64,000 nt of DNA from Phenylobacterium deserti (GCA_943332615.1 CALQQB010000017.1:1-64000), one strand, 5' to 3'; counted from the stretch's first letter, positions 17,769-26,982 are shown. Numbers and translations: made by a program. Notes: generated by a model from the sequence alone, not told the origin.

Positions 17769-19769
17769 ATGGCGCAGCCCGGCATGGCGCCGCCAGGGTC
17801 CCTCGCCGCCGCGGTCGAGCGCGCCTCGGCGCTCCTGGCTACCGACGCCGCCGGCGCCGGTCGCGAGGCCGAAGCCATCCTCAGGCTTGCCCCCAACGAT
17901 CCCCGCGCCCTGCTGATCCTGGCATCGGCGCGGCGCCGCACCGGCGATTTCGAAGCCGCCCGCAGCGTTCTGGTCCCCCTGGCGCAGGCCTATCCGCGCG
18001 CCGCCCTGACGCAGTATGAACTCGGCGTCGTCCTTGGCGCTCAGGGCCAGGAGGCGGCCGCGCTCGTCGCCCTTCGCCAGGCGGTGACGCTCAACCGCGA
18101 CCTAGCCGAAGCGTGGCGCGCCCTGGGCGAGCGGTTGTTCGCGGCCGGCGACCTCGCGGGCGCCGAGCAGGCCTTCGCCGAGCACGCCCGCGCCGCCGTG
18201 CGCGATCCGGCGCTGCGTCCTGCCGCCGAAGCCCTGTTCGCCGGCCGGTCGGAGGAGGCCGAGCGCCTGCTGCGCCAGCACATCGGCCGCCACCCTGACG
18301 ACCCGGCCGCCGCTCAGATGCTGGGCGAGATGTTTGGCGCCCAGGGCCGCCACGCGGACGCCGAGATACTGCTGGTCCATGCCCTCGACCTGGCCCCCGA
18401 TCAGCCCGGCGCGCGCTTCGCCTATGCCGAGGCCCTGTTTCGCCAGCAGAAGGCCTCCGAGGCGATCCCGCATCTGGAGCGCTTGCTGGCCAGCGACCCG
18501 GCCGACCCGGTGTATCGAAATCTGTTCGCCGCCTGCCTGGGGCTGGTTGGCGAGGAAGCCCGGGAAACCCTGCTCTACGAGGCGCTGCTGGCGGACTTCC
18601 CGCGCCAGCCGAAGATCTGGCTCAACTACGGCCACGCCCTGCGCACCATCGGGCGGCGGGATGAAGCTGTGGCGGCCTACAAGCGCTGCATGGCGCTGGC
18701 GCCCGGCCTGGGCGACGCCTACTGGAGCCTAGCCAACCTGAAGGTCGCCGCCTTCGAGCCCGCCGAGGTTCAGGCCATGCGCGCCCAGCTGGCGCGGCCG
18801 GACCTGCCGGAGATCGACCGGCTGCACCTCAACTATGCGCTGGGCAAGGCGCTGGAGGACCAGCGCGACGACGCCGGCGCGTTCCGCCATTACACGGCCG
18901 GCGCGGCCATCCGCCGGGCCCAGGGCGGTTATGACGCCGACGAGACGACCACCCAGATGCGCAGGTCGAAGGCGCTGTTCACGTCGGGTTTCTTCGCCGC
19001 GCGCGCCGGCGCCGGGGCGGACACCTCGGACGCGACGCCGATCTTCGTGATCGGCCTACCGCGTTCCGGATCGACGCTCGTGGAGCAGATCCTGGCCAGC
19101 CATTCGGCCGTGGAAGGCACGATGGAGCTGCCGGACATCGGTCACCTCGCGCGAGACCTCGACCGGGCAGACGCTCGCTATCCGCTGGGCCTGAGCGAGC
19201 TGGCGGCCGCGGACTTCAAGGCCCTGGGCGAGACCTTCCTGGCCCGCACCCAGGTGCATCGAAAGCTGGGCCGCCCGTTCTTCGTCGATAAGATGCCCAA
19301 CAACTTCCAGCATCTGGGCCTGATCGCCCTGGCGCTGCCGGGCGCGCGTATCCTCGACGTGCGCCGTCATCCGCTCGGCTGCGGCTTCTCGGCCTTCAAG
19401 CAGCACTTCGCCCAGGGTCAGGCCTTTTCCTACGACCTGACCGACCTGGGCCGCTACTACGCCGACTACGTCGAGTTGATGGGCCACATGCAGGGCGTGC
19501 TCCCCGGCCGCGTCCACCGCGTGATCTACGAGGACCTGGTCGCCGACACGGAGGTCCAGGTGCGCCGCCTGCTGGCCCACTGCGGCCTGCCGTTCGAGCC
19601 GGCCTGCCTCGATTTCCACCGCAACGACCGCGCCGTGCGAACTGTCAGCTCCGAACAGGTCCGCCGCCCGATCTTCCACGAGGGCGTCGATCAATGGCGC
19701 CGCTTCGAGCCCTGGCTTGATCCCCTGAAAGCGGCGCTTGGTGACGCCATGACGAATTGGCGCTCCTGA
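17769..19769 (+). CDS. TPR-containing sulfotransferase family protein
   Basis: 666 aa; the ATG at 17769 has GAGG 8 nt upstream, and a TTG 15 nt earlier is less likely. The N-terminal half is built of tetratricopeptide repeats (for example LTQYELGVVLGAQGQEAAALVALRQA and LGERLFAAGDLAGAEQAFAEHA). The C-terminal half is a sulfotransferase: PAPS-binding loop GLPRSGSTLVEQ at 429-440, then DKMPNNFQHLGLI, and the 3'-phosphate motif RRHPLGCGFSAFKQHF. TPR-sulfotransferases are frequent in marine and freshwater alphaproteobacteria; acceptor unknown, likely peptide or glycan. It follows a TonB receptor at 136 bp but has its own ribosome site. Confidence 0.87.
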   Translation: MAQPGMAPPGSLAAAVERASALLATDAAGAGREAEAILRLAPNDPRALLILASARRRTGDFEAARSVLVPLAQAYPRAALTQYELGVVLGAQGQEAAALVALRQAVTLNRDLAEAWRALGERLFAAGDLAGAEQAFAEHARAAVRDPALRPAAEALFAGRSEEAERLLRQHIGRHPDDPAAAQMLGEMFGAQGRHADAEILLVHALDLAPDQPGARFAYAEALFRQQKASEAIPHLERLLASDPADPVYRNLFAACLGLVGEEARETLLYEALLADFPRQPKIWLNYGHALRTIGRRDEAVAAYKRCMALAPGLGDAYWSLANLKVAAFEPAEVQAMRAQLARPDLPEIDRLHLNYALGKALEDQRDDAGAFRHYTAGAAIRRAQGGYDADETTTQMRRSKALFTSGFFAARAGAGADTSDATPIFVIGLPRSGSTLVEQILASHSAVEGTMELPDIGHLARDLDRADARYPLGLSELAAADFKALGETFLARTQVHRKLGRPFFVDKMPNNFQHLGLIALALPGARILDVRRHPLGCGFSAFKQHFAQGQAFSYDLTDLGRYYADYVELMGHMQGVLPGRVHRVIYEDLVADTEVQVRRLLAHCGLPFEPACLDFHRNDRAVRTVSSEQVRRPIFHEGVDQWRRFEPWLDPLKAALGDAMTNWRS

Positions 19770-19780
19770 TCGGCGGAGAC

Positions 19781-19797
19781 GCTCCCATTTCGGGAGC
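19781..19797 (+). terminator. Short hairpin after the sulfotransferase gene
   Basis: GCTCCC-ATTTC-GGGAGC, a 6-bp stem with a 5-nt loop, begins 12 nt after the stop codon. There is no T-tract, so it is a weak terminator candidate. Confidence 0.35.
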
Positions 19798-20029
19798 CGG
19801 TCGGCCCTGGGCGTGCAGGACGTCGCCATCGCCCGCGCGGCCCCGGACCGCCTGCCCCAGAGCGTTCGACGGATCCCTTGAACCGCCGATCGCTCAAGAC
19901 TCTTGCCTAAAGATAGACCCTTCGTCGCGCTGAGCCTGATCCAACTTCGGCGACGAATGGTCTAGGGGCCCCATGACTTTAGATCGTACCGATCACGCAG
20001 ATTCAAAAAACGATAAAGGGCCGAATGAC

Positions 20030-20598
20030 ATGAAGGCTGCGATGATTGTGGCCGGGTTGTCGCCGTTGCGGCGAACTCGGCGGCCGAGGCCCTTGCAGGG
20101 ACGTCGGGTCCTTACTCGGTGGTGATGGAGACCGACCCGACCCTTCCAGACCACACGATCTTCCGACCGGCCAAACTGGCGACTGTGAAGGGCAAGCTGC
20201 CGGTAATCGCCTTCGGCAACGGCGGCTGCGTGAACATCGGCAACGCCTTCCAGACCTTCCTGGCCGAGGTGGCCTCCCGCGGCTATGTGGTCGCCGCACC
20301 CGGGCCGATCCTGGCCAACCTCAACCCCTTCGCGCCGGGCCAGCCGCGCCCGCCGCAGAGCCAGCTACGTCAGATGCTGGCGACCCTGGACTGGGCCGCA
20401 GCCGAGTGCGCGCGCAAGGGCAGCCCCTATCGTGGTCGCCTGGACCTGACCCGCGTCGCGGTGATGGGCGAGGCTGCCATCGCCTGGCTCGACTGGCGGC
20501 TGAAGGGCGACGCCAAGGCCGCGAAGTGGTTCGCCGGCAAGGACTGCGGTCTCTGCCGCGACGCGCGCTGGACGGTGAAAGCGAGAGGTCTGGACTGA
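20030..20598 (+). pseudogene. Broken alpha/beta hydrolase (secreted esterase type)
   Basis: An ATG at 20030 opens a signal peptide (MKAAMIVAGL) that runs out of frame near 20055. Restoring one base gives a continuous ...VAVAANSAAEALAGTSGPYSVVMETDPTLPDHTIFRPAK. The second frame then encodes LPVIAFGNGGC, SRGYVVAAPGP and LDLTRVAVMG, as in secreted alpha/beta hydrolases. Where the nucleophile elbow (usually GxSCGG) should follow, the sequence jumps to EAAIAWLDWRLKGD and the family's C-terminal end. The catalytic middle of roughly 100 residues is therefore deleted in frame. The intact N- and C-terminal parts with both lesions mark a recent pseudogene. Confidence 0.75.
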
Positions 20599-20753
20599 TC
20601 GCTCCGGGATTCAGAGGCCAGACCGGATCAAATCCCCGCGTTCTGGTGTCGTCCCCGCAGGCTCCGGTCGGTGCTGTCGTTCTGGCCCCCTCGCGTAGCG
20701 TGGGGGGGTTCCAGCGCCCGCGATCCTGCCAGGTGGAGCGGTCCGAACCCAAC

Positions 20754-22292
20754 TCACCCGGCGAACCCTTTGACGACAAGGCGGCCGTCGTCAGCAGCCG
20801 CAAAACACACACCGCGGCCGAGCGGGTCCCTAGTGATCATCTCCTCCGCCGCAGCGGGCTGGTCGGGCGGGGTCATGGCGATCACGCGGGCGCCGGTGGG
20901 CGAGCGGGCGATCACGACGCCGCGAGGGGTCGGGCCGCTGTAGTCGATGGTGTAGGTCTCGACCGCCGCATCGCCGGTGTAGTTCGGGTCGAGCGCCGGG
21001 GCGGGCCATCCATTCACCTCCGCCTGTAGCGGCGCCGAATCGAAGGCGGCGAAAGGCCGAGCCTGCGACGCGTAGATCCCCACCGAATACTTCGACAGGA
21101 AGCCGCCGTTCGCCCCGACCAGCCCCACCGCGCCGGGCTTGGCGCGCAGTCGGCGGACCATCTCGGCAATGGCGTGCATGGAGTAGTTGTTCCCCGCGCC
21201 GCCAAAGAACGGCAGGCCACCGGTGACCGTCAGCCCGCGCGGATCGTCGGGCGCCAGAGCCAGGCCGTCGCAGATGTTGAACACCGCGATCGGGAAGCAG
21301 GAGTAGAGGTCGAAAACGGCGATGTCGGCCAAGCCTACGCCGGCCACGTCCATCGCGCGCTTCGCGGCCGCGACCGACGCGGGGCTGCGGGACAGATCCT
21401 GGCGCTCCATCGGCGTGCGTTCCTTCACGTCCGCTCCGCCCCAGAGGTAGATCCAGCGGCCTTCCGGCACGCCCATGGCTCGGGCGCGGCCGACGGAGGT
21501 CATCAGCACCGCCGCGCCCTGGTTGGCTTGGTCGCGGGCCACCATGCGGCGGGGGAAGGGGTCGCTCGTCAGGCGGTTGGGGCCGGTGACCGTGGCCAGT
21601 TCCTCGGCGGAGAACACCTGCTGGCTCATGGCGTGCGGGTTGCCGTGCGCCACCTGGGTGAACGGCGCGAACAGCCGACCCATGTCGAGCGCGTAGCTGG
21701 CGCGGTCCTTGCCCTCGCGGGCGCGGCGGGCGTTCTCGAACAGGGCGTAGACCTGGATCGGCGTGCGCGCGCCATGGCCGGCGAGGTCGCGGGTCAGGAG
21801 GCCATCGACGCCGTAGCCGCGGTCTTCGATCTGACCCGCGATGTCTTCCTTCCAGTCGCGGGTCTCGCCCTTGCCGGTCAGGTGCCGGACGGTGGAGATC
21901 GCTTCGGAGCCCACCATCAGGGCCACATCCATCTCGCCGGCGGCGATGGCGTGGGCGAACTCGTTGACCAGGTGCTGCGGGCCCTGGCCGCCGACCACCT
22001 CCCAGATGGCGCGCGCGGGCTGGGTGCCGATGCGCTGCGCTACCGAACGGGGGAAGTTGTTTGAGGCGCCGAACGGGGCCTGGGCGTTGGGGCCGGAGAC
22101 TTCGAACTGGCGGATGGCGGCAATCACGTCGATCAGGCCCGCGACGCCCGACCCGCCGGCGTCGGCGATGGCAGCCTCGGCCGCCTTCGCCGCCAGGGCC
22201 ACCGGCGAAAGCGCCGCGTAGTCCGGGGCGTCGATGCGCTCGGACGCCTCGCCGACGCCGATGATGATGGGGGTGTTGTCGCTGACGCTCAT
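20754..22292 (-). CDS. Thiolase-superfamily acetyl-CoA acetyltransferase-like protein
   Basis: 512 aa; the start ATG has GAGGA upstream and overlaps the TetR stop (ATGA). The N-terminus IIIGVGEASERID, the internal LVNEFAHAIAAGEMDVALMVGSEA and the C-terminal region FDLYSCFPIAV and GGLPFFGGAGNNYSMHAIAEMVRRLR match the thiolase fold family usually annotated acetyl-CoA acetyltransferase. The place of the nucleophilic Cys reads MVGSEA, so it may not be a canonical thiolase; an SCP2-thiolase-like role in side-chain cleavage is an alternative. It is downstream of, and coupled to, the TetR gene, divergent from the acyl-CoA dehydrogenase genes. Confidence 0.78.
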   Translation of the reverse strand: MSVSDNTPIIIGVGEASERIDAPDYAALSPVALAAKAAEAAIADAGGSGVAGLIDVIAAIRQFEVSGPNAQAPFGASNNFPRSVAQRIGTQPARAIWEVVGGQGPQHLVNEFAHAIAAGEMDVALMVGSEAISTVRHLTGKGETRDWKEDIAGQIEDRGYGVDGLLTRDLAGHGARTPIQVYALFENARRAREGKDRASYALDMGRLFAPFTQVAHGNPHAMSQQVFSAEELATVTGPNRLTSDPFPRRMVARDQANQGAAVLMTSVGRARAMGVPEGRWIYLWGGADVKERTPMERQDLSRSPASVAAAKRAMDVAGVGLADIAVFDLYSCFPIAVFNICDGLALAPDDPRGLTVTGGLPFFGGAGNNYSMHAIAEMVRRLRAKPGAVGLVGANGGFLSKYSVGIYASQARPFAAFDSAPLQAEVNGWPAPALDPNYTGDAAVETYTIDYSGPTPRGVVIARSPTGARVIAMTPPDQPAAAEEMITRDPLGRGVCFAAADDGRLVVKGFAG

Positions 22293-22912
22293 CGTTCCTC
22301 GCATTGGGCGACGCCAACCCCTCGCAGGACGGTGTCCACGAGGTCGGCGGTGAAGGCTTCCATCTTGTTGATCATGGCGCTGCGCAGCCGCGGCGGCGTG
22401 GTGCGCACGTGGTTGGTCACGCCGCCCACGACGAGGTCCATCAAGAGGCCTGGGTTGACGCCTGCCGCGACGTCGCCGCGGGCGATGCCGCGGCGGACGA
22501 TGGCGCGGCCCTGACGGATTGACGCCTCGGTGTAGGGCGCGACCGCGGCCCGGGCCTCCGGGTGGGTCTCCGCGTCCACCGAGGACCAGCGGGCGGCGCC
22601 GGCATACTCGCTGGTGAAGGCGGCGAAGACCTGGCGGGCCAGGGCGATCAGGTCGCCGCGCAGGGTCCCGGTGTCGATCCGGGCCGGCGCGAGCCAGCGC
22701 GCCTCGAAGGTCTGGCGCAGCAGGTCCTGCCGCCCGGCCCAGCGGCTGTAGAGCCCGGCCTTGCCGACGCCAGCGCGCCGCGCCACGGCTTCGAACGAGA
22801 AGCTGGCCCAACCAACCTCGGCGTAGAGGGCGATCGCCGCATCGAACACACGGTCTTCCAAGCCCGGGTCGCGCGGGCGGCCACGAGCGGCGGCGGGCGC
22901 GCCGTCAGCCAT
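22289..22912 (-). CDS. TetR/AcrR family regulator of the acyl-CoA cluster
   Basis: 207 aa. The N-terminal helix-turn-helix is clear (FDAAIALYAEVGWASFSFEAVA, then AGVGKAGLYSRWAGRQDLL). The C-terminal ligand domain is divergent, as usual. It is divergent from the acyl-CoA dehydrogenase pair and co-translated with the thiolase-like gene. A perfect palindrome in the divergent gap (22953-22967) is the likely operator, so it probably represses both directions until an acyl-CoA or related ligand binds. Confidence 0.88.
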   Translation of the reverse strand: MADGAPAAARGRPRDPGLEDRVFDAAIALYAEVGWASFSFEAVARRAGVGKAGLYSRWAGRQDLLRQTFEARWLAPARIDTGTLRGDLIALARQVFAAFTSEYAGAARWSSVDAETHPEARAAVAPYTEASIRQGRAIVRRGIARGDVAAGVNPGLLMDLVVGGVTNHVRTTPPRLRSAMINKMEAFTADLVDTVLRGVGVAQCEER

Positions 22913-22952
22913 GCGTCTGGCTTGCCTTGCGAGGGATCATGTGACTACTTTT

Positions 22953-22967
22953 AGACGGATGCCGTCT
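22953..22967. promoter_or_regulatory. Candidate TetR operator AGACGG-N3-CCGTCT
   Basis: A perfect 6-bp inverted repeat with a 3-nt centre, 40 bp from the TetR start and 21 bp before the GTG start of the dehydrogenase gene. Its location between divergent genes, one a TetR, is the classic arrangement. It also argues that an in-frame ATG inside the repeat is not the translation start. Confidence 0.55.
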
Positions 22968-22988
22968 GATAATCAAGGAGACGCGACT

Positions 22989-24083
22989 GTGGCGACGTTG
23001 TTAGCGGAGGAGCGCACGGCGCTGCAGGATGCGGTGATCCGTCTCCTGGCCGACCGCAGCGCGGAGGCCGACGTCCGCAGGACTATGGAAACGCTGGAGG
23101 GCTACGACCCGGCGCTCTGGGCGCAGTTGGCCGACATGGGCGTCACTGGCCTGCTGGTCGAGGAGGCGTTCGGCGGCGCAGGCGCCGGGCCGCTGGAACT
23201 GGAGGCGGTGATGGAGGCGGCCGGCGCGGCGCTGCTGTGCTCGCCGCTGCTGGCCTCCGGCGTCCTGGCGGTGCTGCTGCTGCAGGGCCTGGACGACGCC
23301 GAGGCCAGGGGTCGCCTGCTGCCGGGGATCGCGGCCGGGACGACCCTCGCGACCGTGGCGCTGACCGGCGATTCCGGGACCTGGACCGAGGACGGCGTGG
23401 CGGTGACCGCTTCGAGCGACAATCTCTCCGGCATCGCCAGCTATGTGCTGCACGCCCAGAACGCGCATGTGCTGCTGGTGCTGGCCAGGGACGGCGACGG
23501 AATGGCGGTGTTCGAAGTCGATCCCAACGCCGCAGGCGTCGCGATCTCTGCCTTGCCCACCTTCGACCACACCCTTCGGATGGGGCGCATCGTGTTCGAC
23601 GGCGCGCCCGGCCGGCGATTGGCGGGCGCGGCCTGGCCCGCGGCGCGGGCGGCGATCGACCTGGCGCTGGTCGGGCTGGCAGGCGAACAGGCCGGCGGCT
23701 CTCGCCGGGTGCTGGACTTCACCATCGACTACGCAAAGAGCCGCTTTCAGTTCGGTCGCGCCATCGGCTCGTTCCAGGCCATCAAGCACATGGCCGCCGA
23801 CCTCCTGCTCGAGACCGAGAGCGCCATCTCCGCCGCCCGCAATGCCGCAGCGAGGCTGGCCGAGGGCGCGCCGGACGCGGACGCCGCGGTCAGCCTGGCG
23901 GCCTTTGCCTGCGCCGACGCCTTCGTGAAGACCACGGCCGATGCGGTGCAGATGCACGGCGGCATCGCCTTCACCTGGACCCACCCGGCCCATCTGTACC
24001 TGCGACGCGCGCGCGCCGACGCCCAGTTGTTCGGGAGCCCGGCCGTGCATCGCGAACGCTACCTCAAAGCCCTGGGAGCCTGA
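22989..24083 (+). CDS. Acyl-CoA dehydrogenase family protein, first of a pair
   Basis: 364 aa. The GTG at 22989 is chosen because AAGGAG lies 8 nt upstream; in-frame ATGs further up fall in or before the TetR operator. Family features: LADMGVTGLLVEEAFGGAG, VLDFTIDYAKSRFQFGRAIGSFQAIKHM and MHGGIAFTWTHPAHLYLRRA. The residue after FTW is Thr where many members have Glu. With the next gene, 2 bp away, it resembles the two-gene heteromeric acyl-CoA dehydrogenases used on bulky steroid or branched acyl-CoAs. Substrate not determined. Confidence 0.85.
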   Translation: MATLLAEERTALQDAVIRLLADRSAEADVRRTMETLEGYDPALWAQLADMGVTGLLVEEAFGGAGAGPLELEAVMEAAGAALLCSPLLASGVLAVLLLQGLDDAEARGRLLPGIAAGTTLATVALTGDSGTWTEDGVAVTASSDNLSGIASYVLHAQNAHVLLVLARDGDGMAVFEVDPNAAGVAISALPTFDHTLRMGRIVFDGAPGRRLAGAAWPAARAAIDLALVGLAGEQAGGSRRVLDFTIDYAKSRFQFGRAIGSFQAIKHMAADLLLETESAISAARNAAARLAEGAPDADAAVSLAAFACADAFVKTTADAVQMHGGIAFTWTHPAHLYLRRARADAQLFGSPAVHRERYLKALGA

Positions 24084-24085
24084 CC

Positions 24086-25306
24086 ATGGCCGATGCCATG
24101 ACCGAAGACGCGCTGCGCGAAGAGGTCCGCGCCTGGCTCGCCGCCAACTGGCAGGGCCTGCCGAAGCCGCAGCCGGGCGCCGGCGGCGCGGGCTGGACGG
24201 TCTCGCCGGAGCAGAAGGCCTGGCTGGCCAAGGTGGTCGAGGCCCGCTGGGCCGCGCCACGCTGGCCCGAAGCGTGGTTCGGTCGCGGCCTGCCCGACGC
24301 CCAGGCCCGGATCATCGAGCGCGAGTTCGCCGCCGTCGGTGCGCCGGGCTCGGGCCAGGACCGCACGAACCTATGGGCTAACACCCTGCTGGCCGGCGGC
24401 ACGGAGGGGCTGAAGCAGAAACTCATCGGCCCCCTGCTGCGGCAGGAGGTGGCCATGTGCCTGCTCTATTCGGAGCCGGGTGCGGGGTCGGATTTGGCGG
24501 GCATCCGCACCAAGGCCGAGAAGGCGGGTGATCACTATGTGGTCCAGGGCTCGAAGGTGTGGACCTCGGGCGCGGCCACCGCCGACTACGGCATGCTGAT
24601 CGCCCGCACCGATTGGGACGCGAGCAAGCACGCCGGCATCAGCTTCTTCTTCCTGCCGATGAAACAGCCGGGCGTGGAGGTGCGGCCGCTGCGCCAGATC
24701 ACCGACGAGAGCCACTTCAACGAGGTGTTCATCACCGACGCCATCGTGCCCGAGGAGAACCTGCTGAAGGGGCTCGGCGAGGGCTGGGGCGTGCTGCAGA
24801 CGGCCCTGGCCTACGAGCGCTCCGTGATGGGCGAGGGCGCCCGCGGGCCGCGGAGCGGCGTGGCCGAGTCGAAGACCGAGGAGCCGATGATCGCACTGGC
24901 GCGCGAGGCGGGGCGACTGGGCGATCCGCTGCTGCGCCAGGACCTGGCCCAGGTGATCGCCTACAGGCGGCTCAACGCGCTGAACACCGCCCGCGCCAAG
25001 GCCGACCTGGCGCAGGGCACGTCGTCGCCGGTAATGAGCCTTGGCAAGCTGGCGATGAGCCGGATCCTGCACGAGGAGGCCCGGGTGCGCACCGCGATCC
25101 TGGGGGCCGGCAGCCTGCTGGAGGGGCCGGATCATCCGCGGGCGGAGGACGCCAACTTCCTGACGCTCAACGCCTACTTCACTTCGATCGGCGGCGGCAC
25201 CGACCAGATCCAGCGCAACATCATCGGCGAGCGCGTGCTGGGCCTGCCAAAAGAGCCGGAGGTCGATCGGGATATTCCCTTCCGTGAGGTGAAGAGTGGT
25301 CGTTAG
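24086..25306 (+). CDS. Acyl-CoA dehydrogenase family protein, second of a pair
   Basis: 406 aa, starting 2 bp after the previous stop (TGACCATGG). Features include LLYSEPGAGSDLAGIRTKAEK and GSKVWTSGAATADYGMLIART (FAD/substrate region), EVFITDAIVPEENLLKGLGEGWGV, and the C-terminal SIGGGTDQIQRNIIGERVLGLPKE with the conserved IQRNII. Longer than its partner and with the fuller FAD-contact motifs, it is probably the subunit that supplies the flavin site in an alpha-beta complex. Followed by a CoA ligase gene 53 bp on. Confidence 0.88.
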   Translation: MADAMTEDALREEVRAWLAANWQGLPKPQPGAGGAGWTVSPEQKAWLAKVVEARWAAPRWPEAWFGRGLPDAQARIIEREFAAVGAPGSGQDRTNLWANTLLAGGTEGLKQKLIGPLLRQEVAMCLLYSEPGAGSDLAGIRTKAEKAGDHYVVQGSKVWTSGAATADYGMLIARTDWDASKHAGISFFFLPMKQPGVEVRPLRQITDESHFNEVFITDAIVPEENLLKGLGEGWGVLQTALAYERSVMGEGARGPRSGVAESKTEEPMIALAREAGRLGDPLLRQDLAQVIAYRRLNALNTARAKADLAQGTSSPVMSLGKLAMSRILHEEARVRTAILGAGSLLEGPDHPRAEDANFLTLNAYFTSIGGGTDQIQRNIIGERVLGLPKEPEVDRDIPFREVKSGR

Positions 25307-25359
25307 CTCCTGACGCGCGGCCCGGCGGAGACCGGCGCCGCCAAGGGGAGATGTTGCGC

Positions 25360-26982
25360 ATGGCCGGCTGGAATTTCGGGGACATTCTGGACGCTGTCGA
25401 ACCGGTGCTGCCGCAGGACAGCCCGGCCTTCATCCACGGCGAGCGGGTCGTCACGCTGGGCGAGGCGCGGCAAGCGACCAACAACATGGCCCGTGCCCTG
25501 ATCGCCCGAGGCGCCGTCCCCGGCGACAAGATCGCCATCTACATGCGCAACCGGCCGGAATACCTGATGGCCGTGGCGGCGGGCTGGAAGGCGCGACTGA
25601 CCCACGTGAACGTCAACTACCGCTACACGCCCCAGGAGGTCTGGTACATTTTCGACAATTCCGACGCCCAGACCGTGGTCTACGCTTCGGAATTTCGCGA
25701 CGCCGTGATCGAGATCCGCCCGCGCCTGCCGGGCGTGACGACCTGGGTCGAGGTCAGCCCCGACGGGCGGGTCGCCGACTTCGCCCAGCGCTTCGAAGAC
25801 CTCGCAGCCGAAGGCAATGGCGGGCCGGTGGATATCCAGCGCTCGGGCGACGACCAGTTCTTCATCTACACCGGCGGCACCACCGGCATGCCCAAGGGCG
25901 TGATGTGGGCGCAGGACGATCTGCGCGAGATCACGCTCGCGGCGGCGCGCAAACTGGGGCCGGTGCCGGAGACGCTGGGGGCCCTGGCGGTGCACGCCAA
26001 GACCGTCGGGCCCATGGGCCGCATCCTGCCCGCGCCGCCGCTGATGCACGGCACCGGCCTGCTGACGGGCATGGGGACGATGATGACCGGTGGGACGGTC
26101 ATCACCCTGGAGGGCGCGACGTTCGACGCCGAGGAACTGCTGGACGCAATCCACCGCCACAAGCCGCAGACCCTGGTGATCGTCGGCGACAGCTTCGGCC
26201 GGCCGATCCTGAACGCGCTGAACGCCAACCCGGACCGATGGGACGTCTCCTCGGTGCTGGTGATCGTGTCGTCCGGCGTGATGTGGTCGTACGAGGTCAA
26301 GCAGGGGATGCTGGAGCACATGCCGCAGGCGGTGCTCTCGGACGGCTTCTCGTCGTCGGAGGCGCTGGGCATGGGCCAGTCGATGATGGCTAAGGGCGTC
26401 GAGGTGCAGACCGCCAGGTTCGTGCTGGGCGAGCGCTGCCGGGTGTTCGACGAGAACGACAATCCCGTGGAGCCCGGCTCCGGCGTGCCCGGCATCGTGG
26501 CGATCGGACCGCCCAACCCGGTGGGCTACTACAAGGACGAGGAGAAGACGGCCCGCACCTTCCGCACGATCGGCGGCGTCCGCTACTCGATCCCCGGCGA
26601 CTGGTGCGTGGTGGAGGCGGACGGCACGCTGACGCTGCTGGGCCGCGGAAACGCCTGTATCAACACCGCCGGCGAGAAGGTCTTCCCCGAGGAGGTCGAG
26701 GAGGCGCTGAAGACCCATCCCTCGGTGGAGGACGCCCTGGTCGTGGGCCTGCCCGACGAGAAGTGGGGCCAGGCGGTGACCGGGGTCGTGACCCTGGCCG
26801 ACGGCGCGGCGCTGGATGAGGCCGGCCTGCGGGCCCACGTGCGCAGGTCGCTTGCCGGCTACAAGACCCCCAAGCGCATCGTCATCGCCGACCGCGACCT
26901 CCGCACCGCCAACGGCAAGGCCGACTACCCCGCCGCGCGCGCCAGCGCCGAGCTGCAGCTATCCGGAAGGACCGCGCCATGA
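25360..26982 (+). CDS. Acyl-CoA synthetase (fatty-acid/bile-acid type AMP-binding enzyme)
   Basis: 540 aa. The ATG at 25360 has AAGGGGAG 8 nt upstream; the ATG 9 nt earlier abuts the ribosome site. The AMP-binding P-loop is YTGGTTGMPKG (170-180), followed by DGFSSSEALGMG and GDWCVVEADGTLTLLGRGNACINTAGEKVFPEEVEE, with the terminal-domain lysine in NGKADYPAAR. It would activate a carboxylic acid to acyl-AMP and then acyl-CoA to feed the dehydrogenase pair upstream. Stop overlaps the crotonase start (ATGA). Confidence 0.9.
   Translation: MAGWNFGDILDAVEPVLPQDSPAFIHGERVVTLGEARQATNNMARALIARGAVPGDKIAIYMRNRPEYLMAVAAGWKARLTHVNVNYRYTPQEVWYIFDNSDAQTVVYASEFRDAVIEIRPRLPGVTTWVEVSPDGRVADFAQRFEDLAAEGNGGPVDIQRSGDDQFFIYTGGTTGMPKGVMWAQDDLREITLAAARKLGPVPETLGALAVHAKTVGPMGRILPAPPLMHGTGLLTGMGTMMTGGTVITLEGATFDAEELLDAIHRHKPQTLVIVGDSFGRPILNALNANPDRWDVSSVLVIVSSGVMWSYEVKQGMLEHMPQAVLSDGFSSSEALGMGQSMMAKGVEVQTARFVLGERCRVFDENDNPVEPGSGVPGIVAIGPPNPVGYYKDEEKTARTFRTIGGVRYSIPGDWCVVEADGTLTLLGRGNACINTAGEKVFPEEVEEALKTHPSVEDALVVGLPDEKWGQAVTGVVTLADGAALDEAGLRAHVRRSLAGYKTPKRIVIADRDLRTANGKADYPAARASAELQLSGRTAP

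Noticed and set aside
20599-20753. Possible gene between the broken hydrolase and the thiolase-like gene
   Set aside because: Frames here are short, with no ribosome site or motif.
22911-22989. ATG starts at 22911 and 22959 for the first acyl-CoA dehydrogenase
   Set aside because: The first overlaps the TetR gene start and the second lies inside the operator palindrome; GTG at 22989 has the AAGGAG ribosome site.
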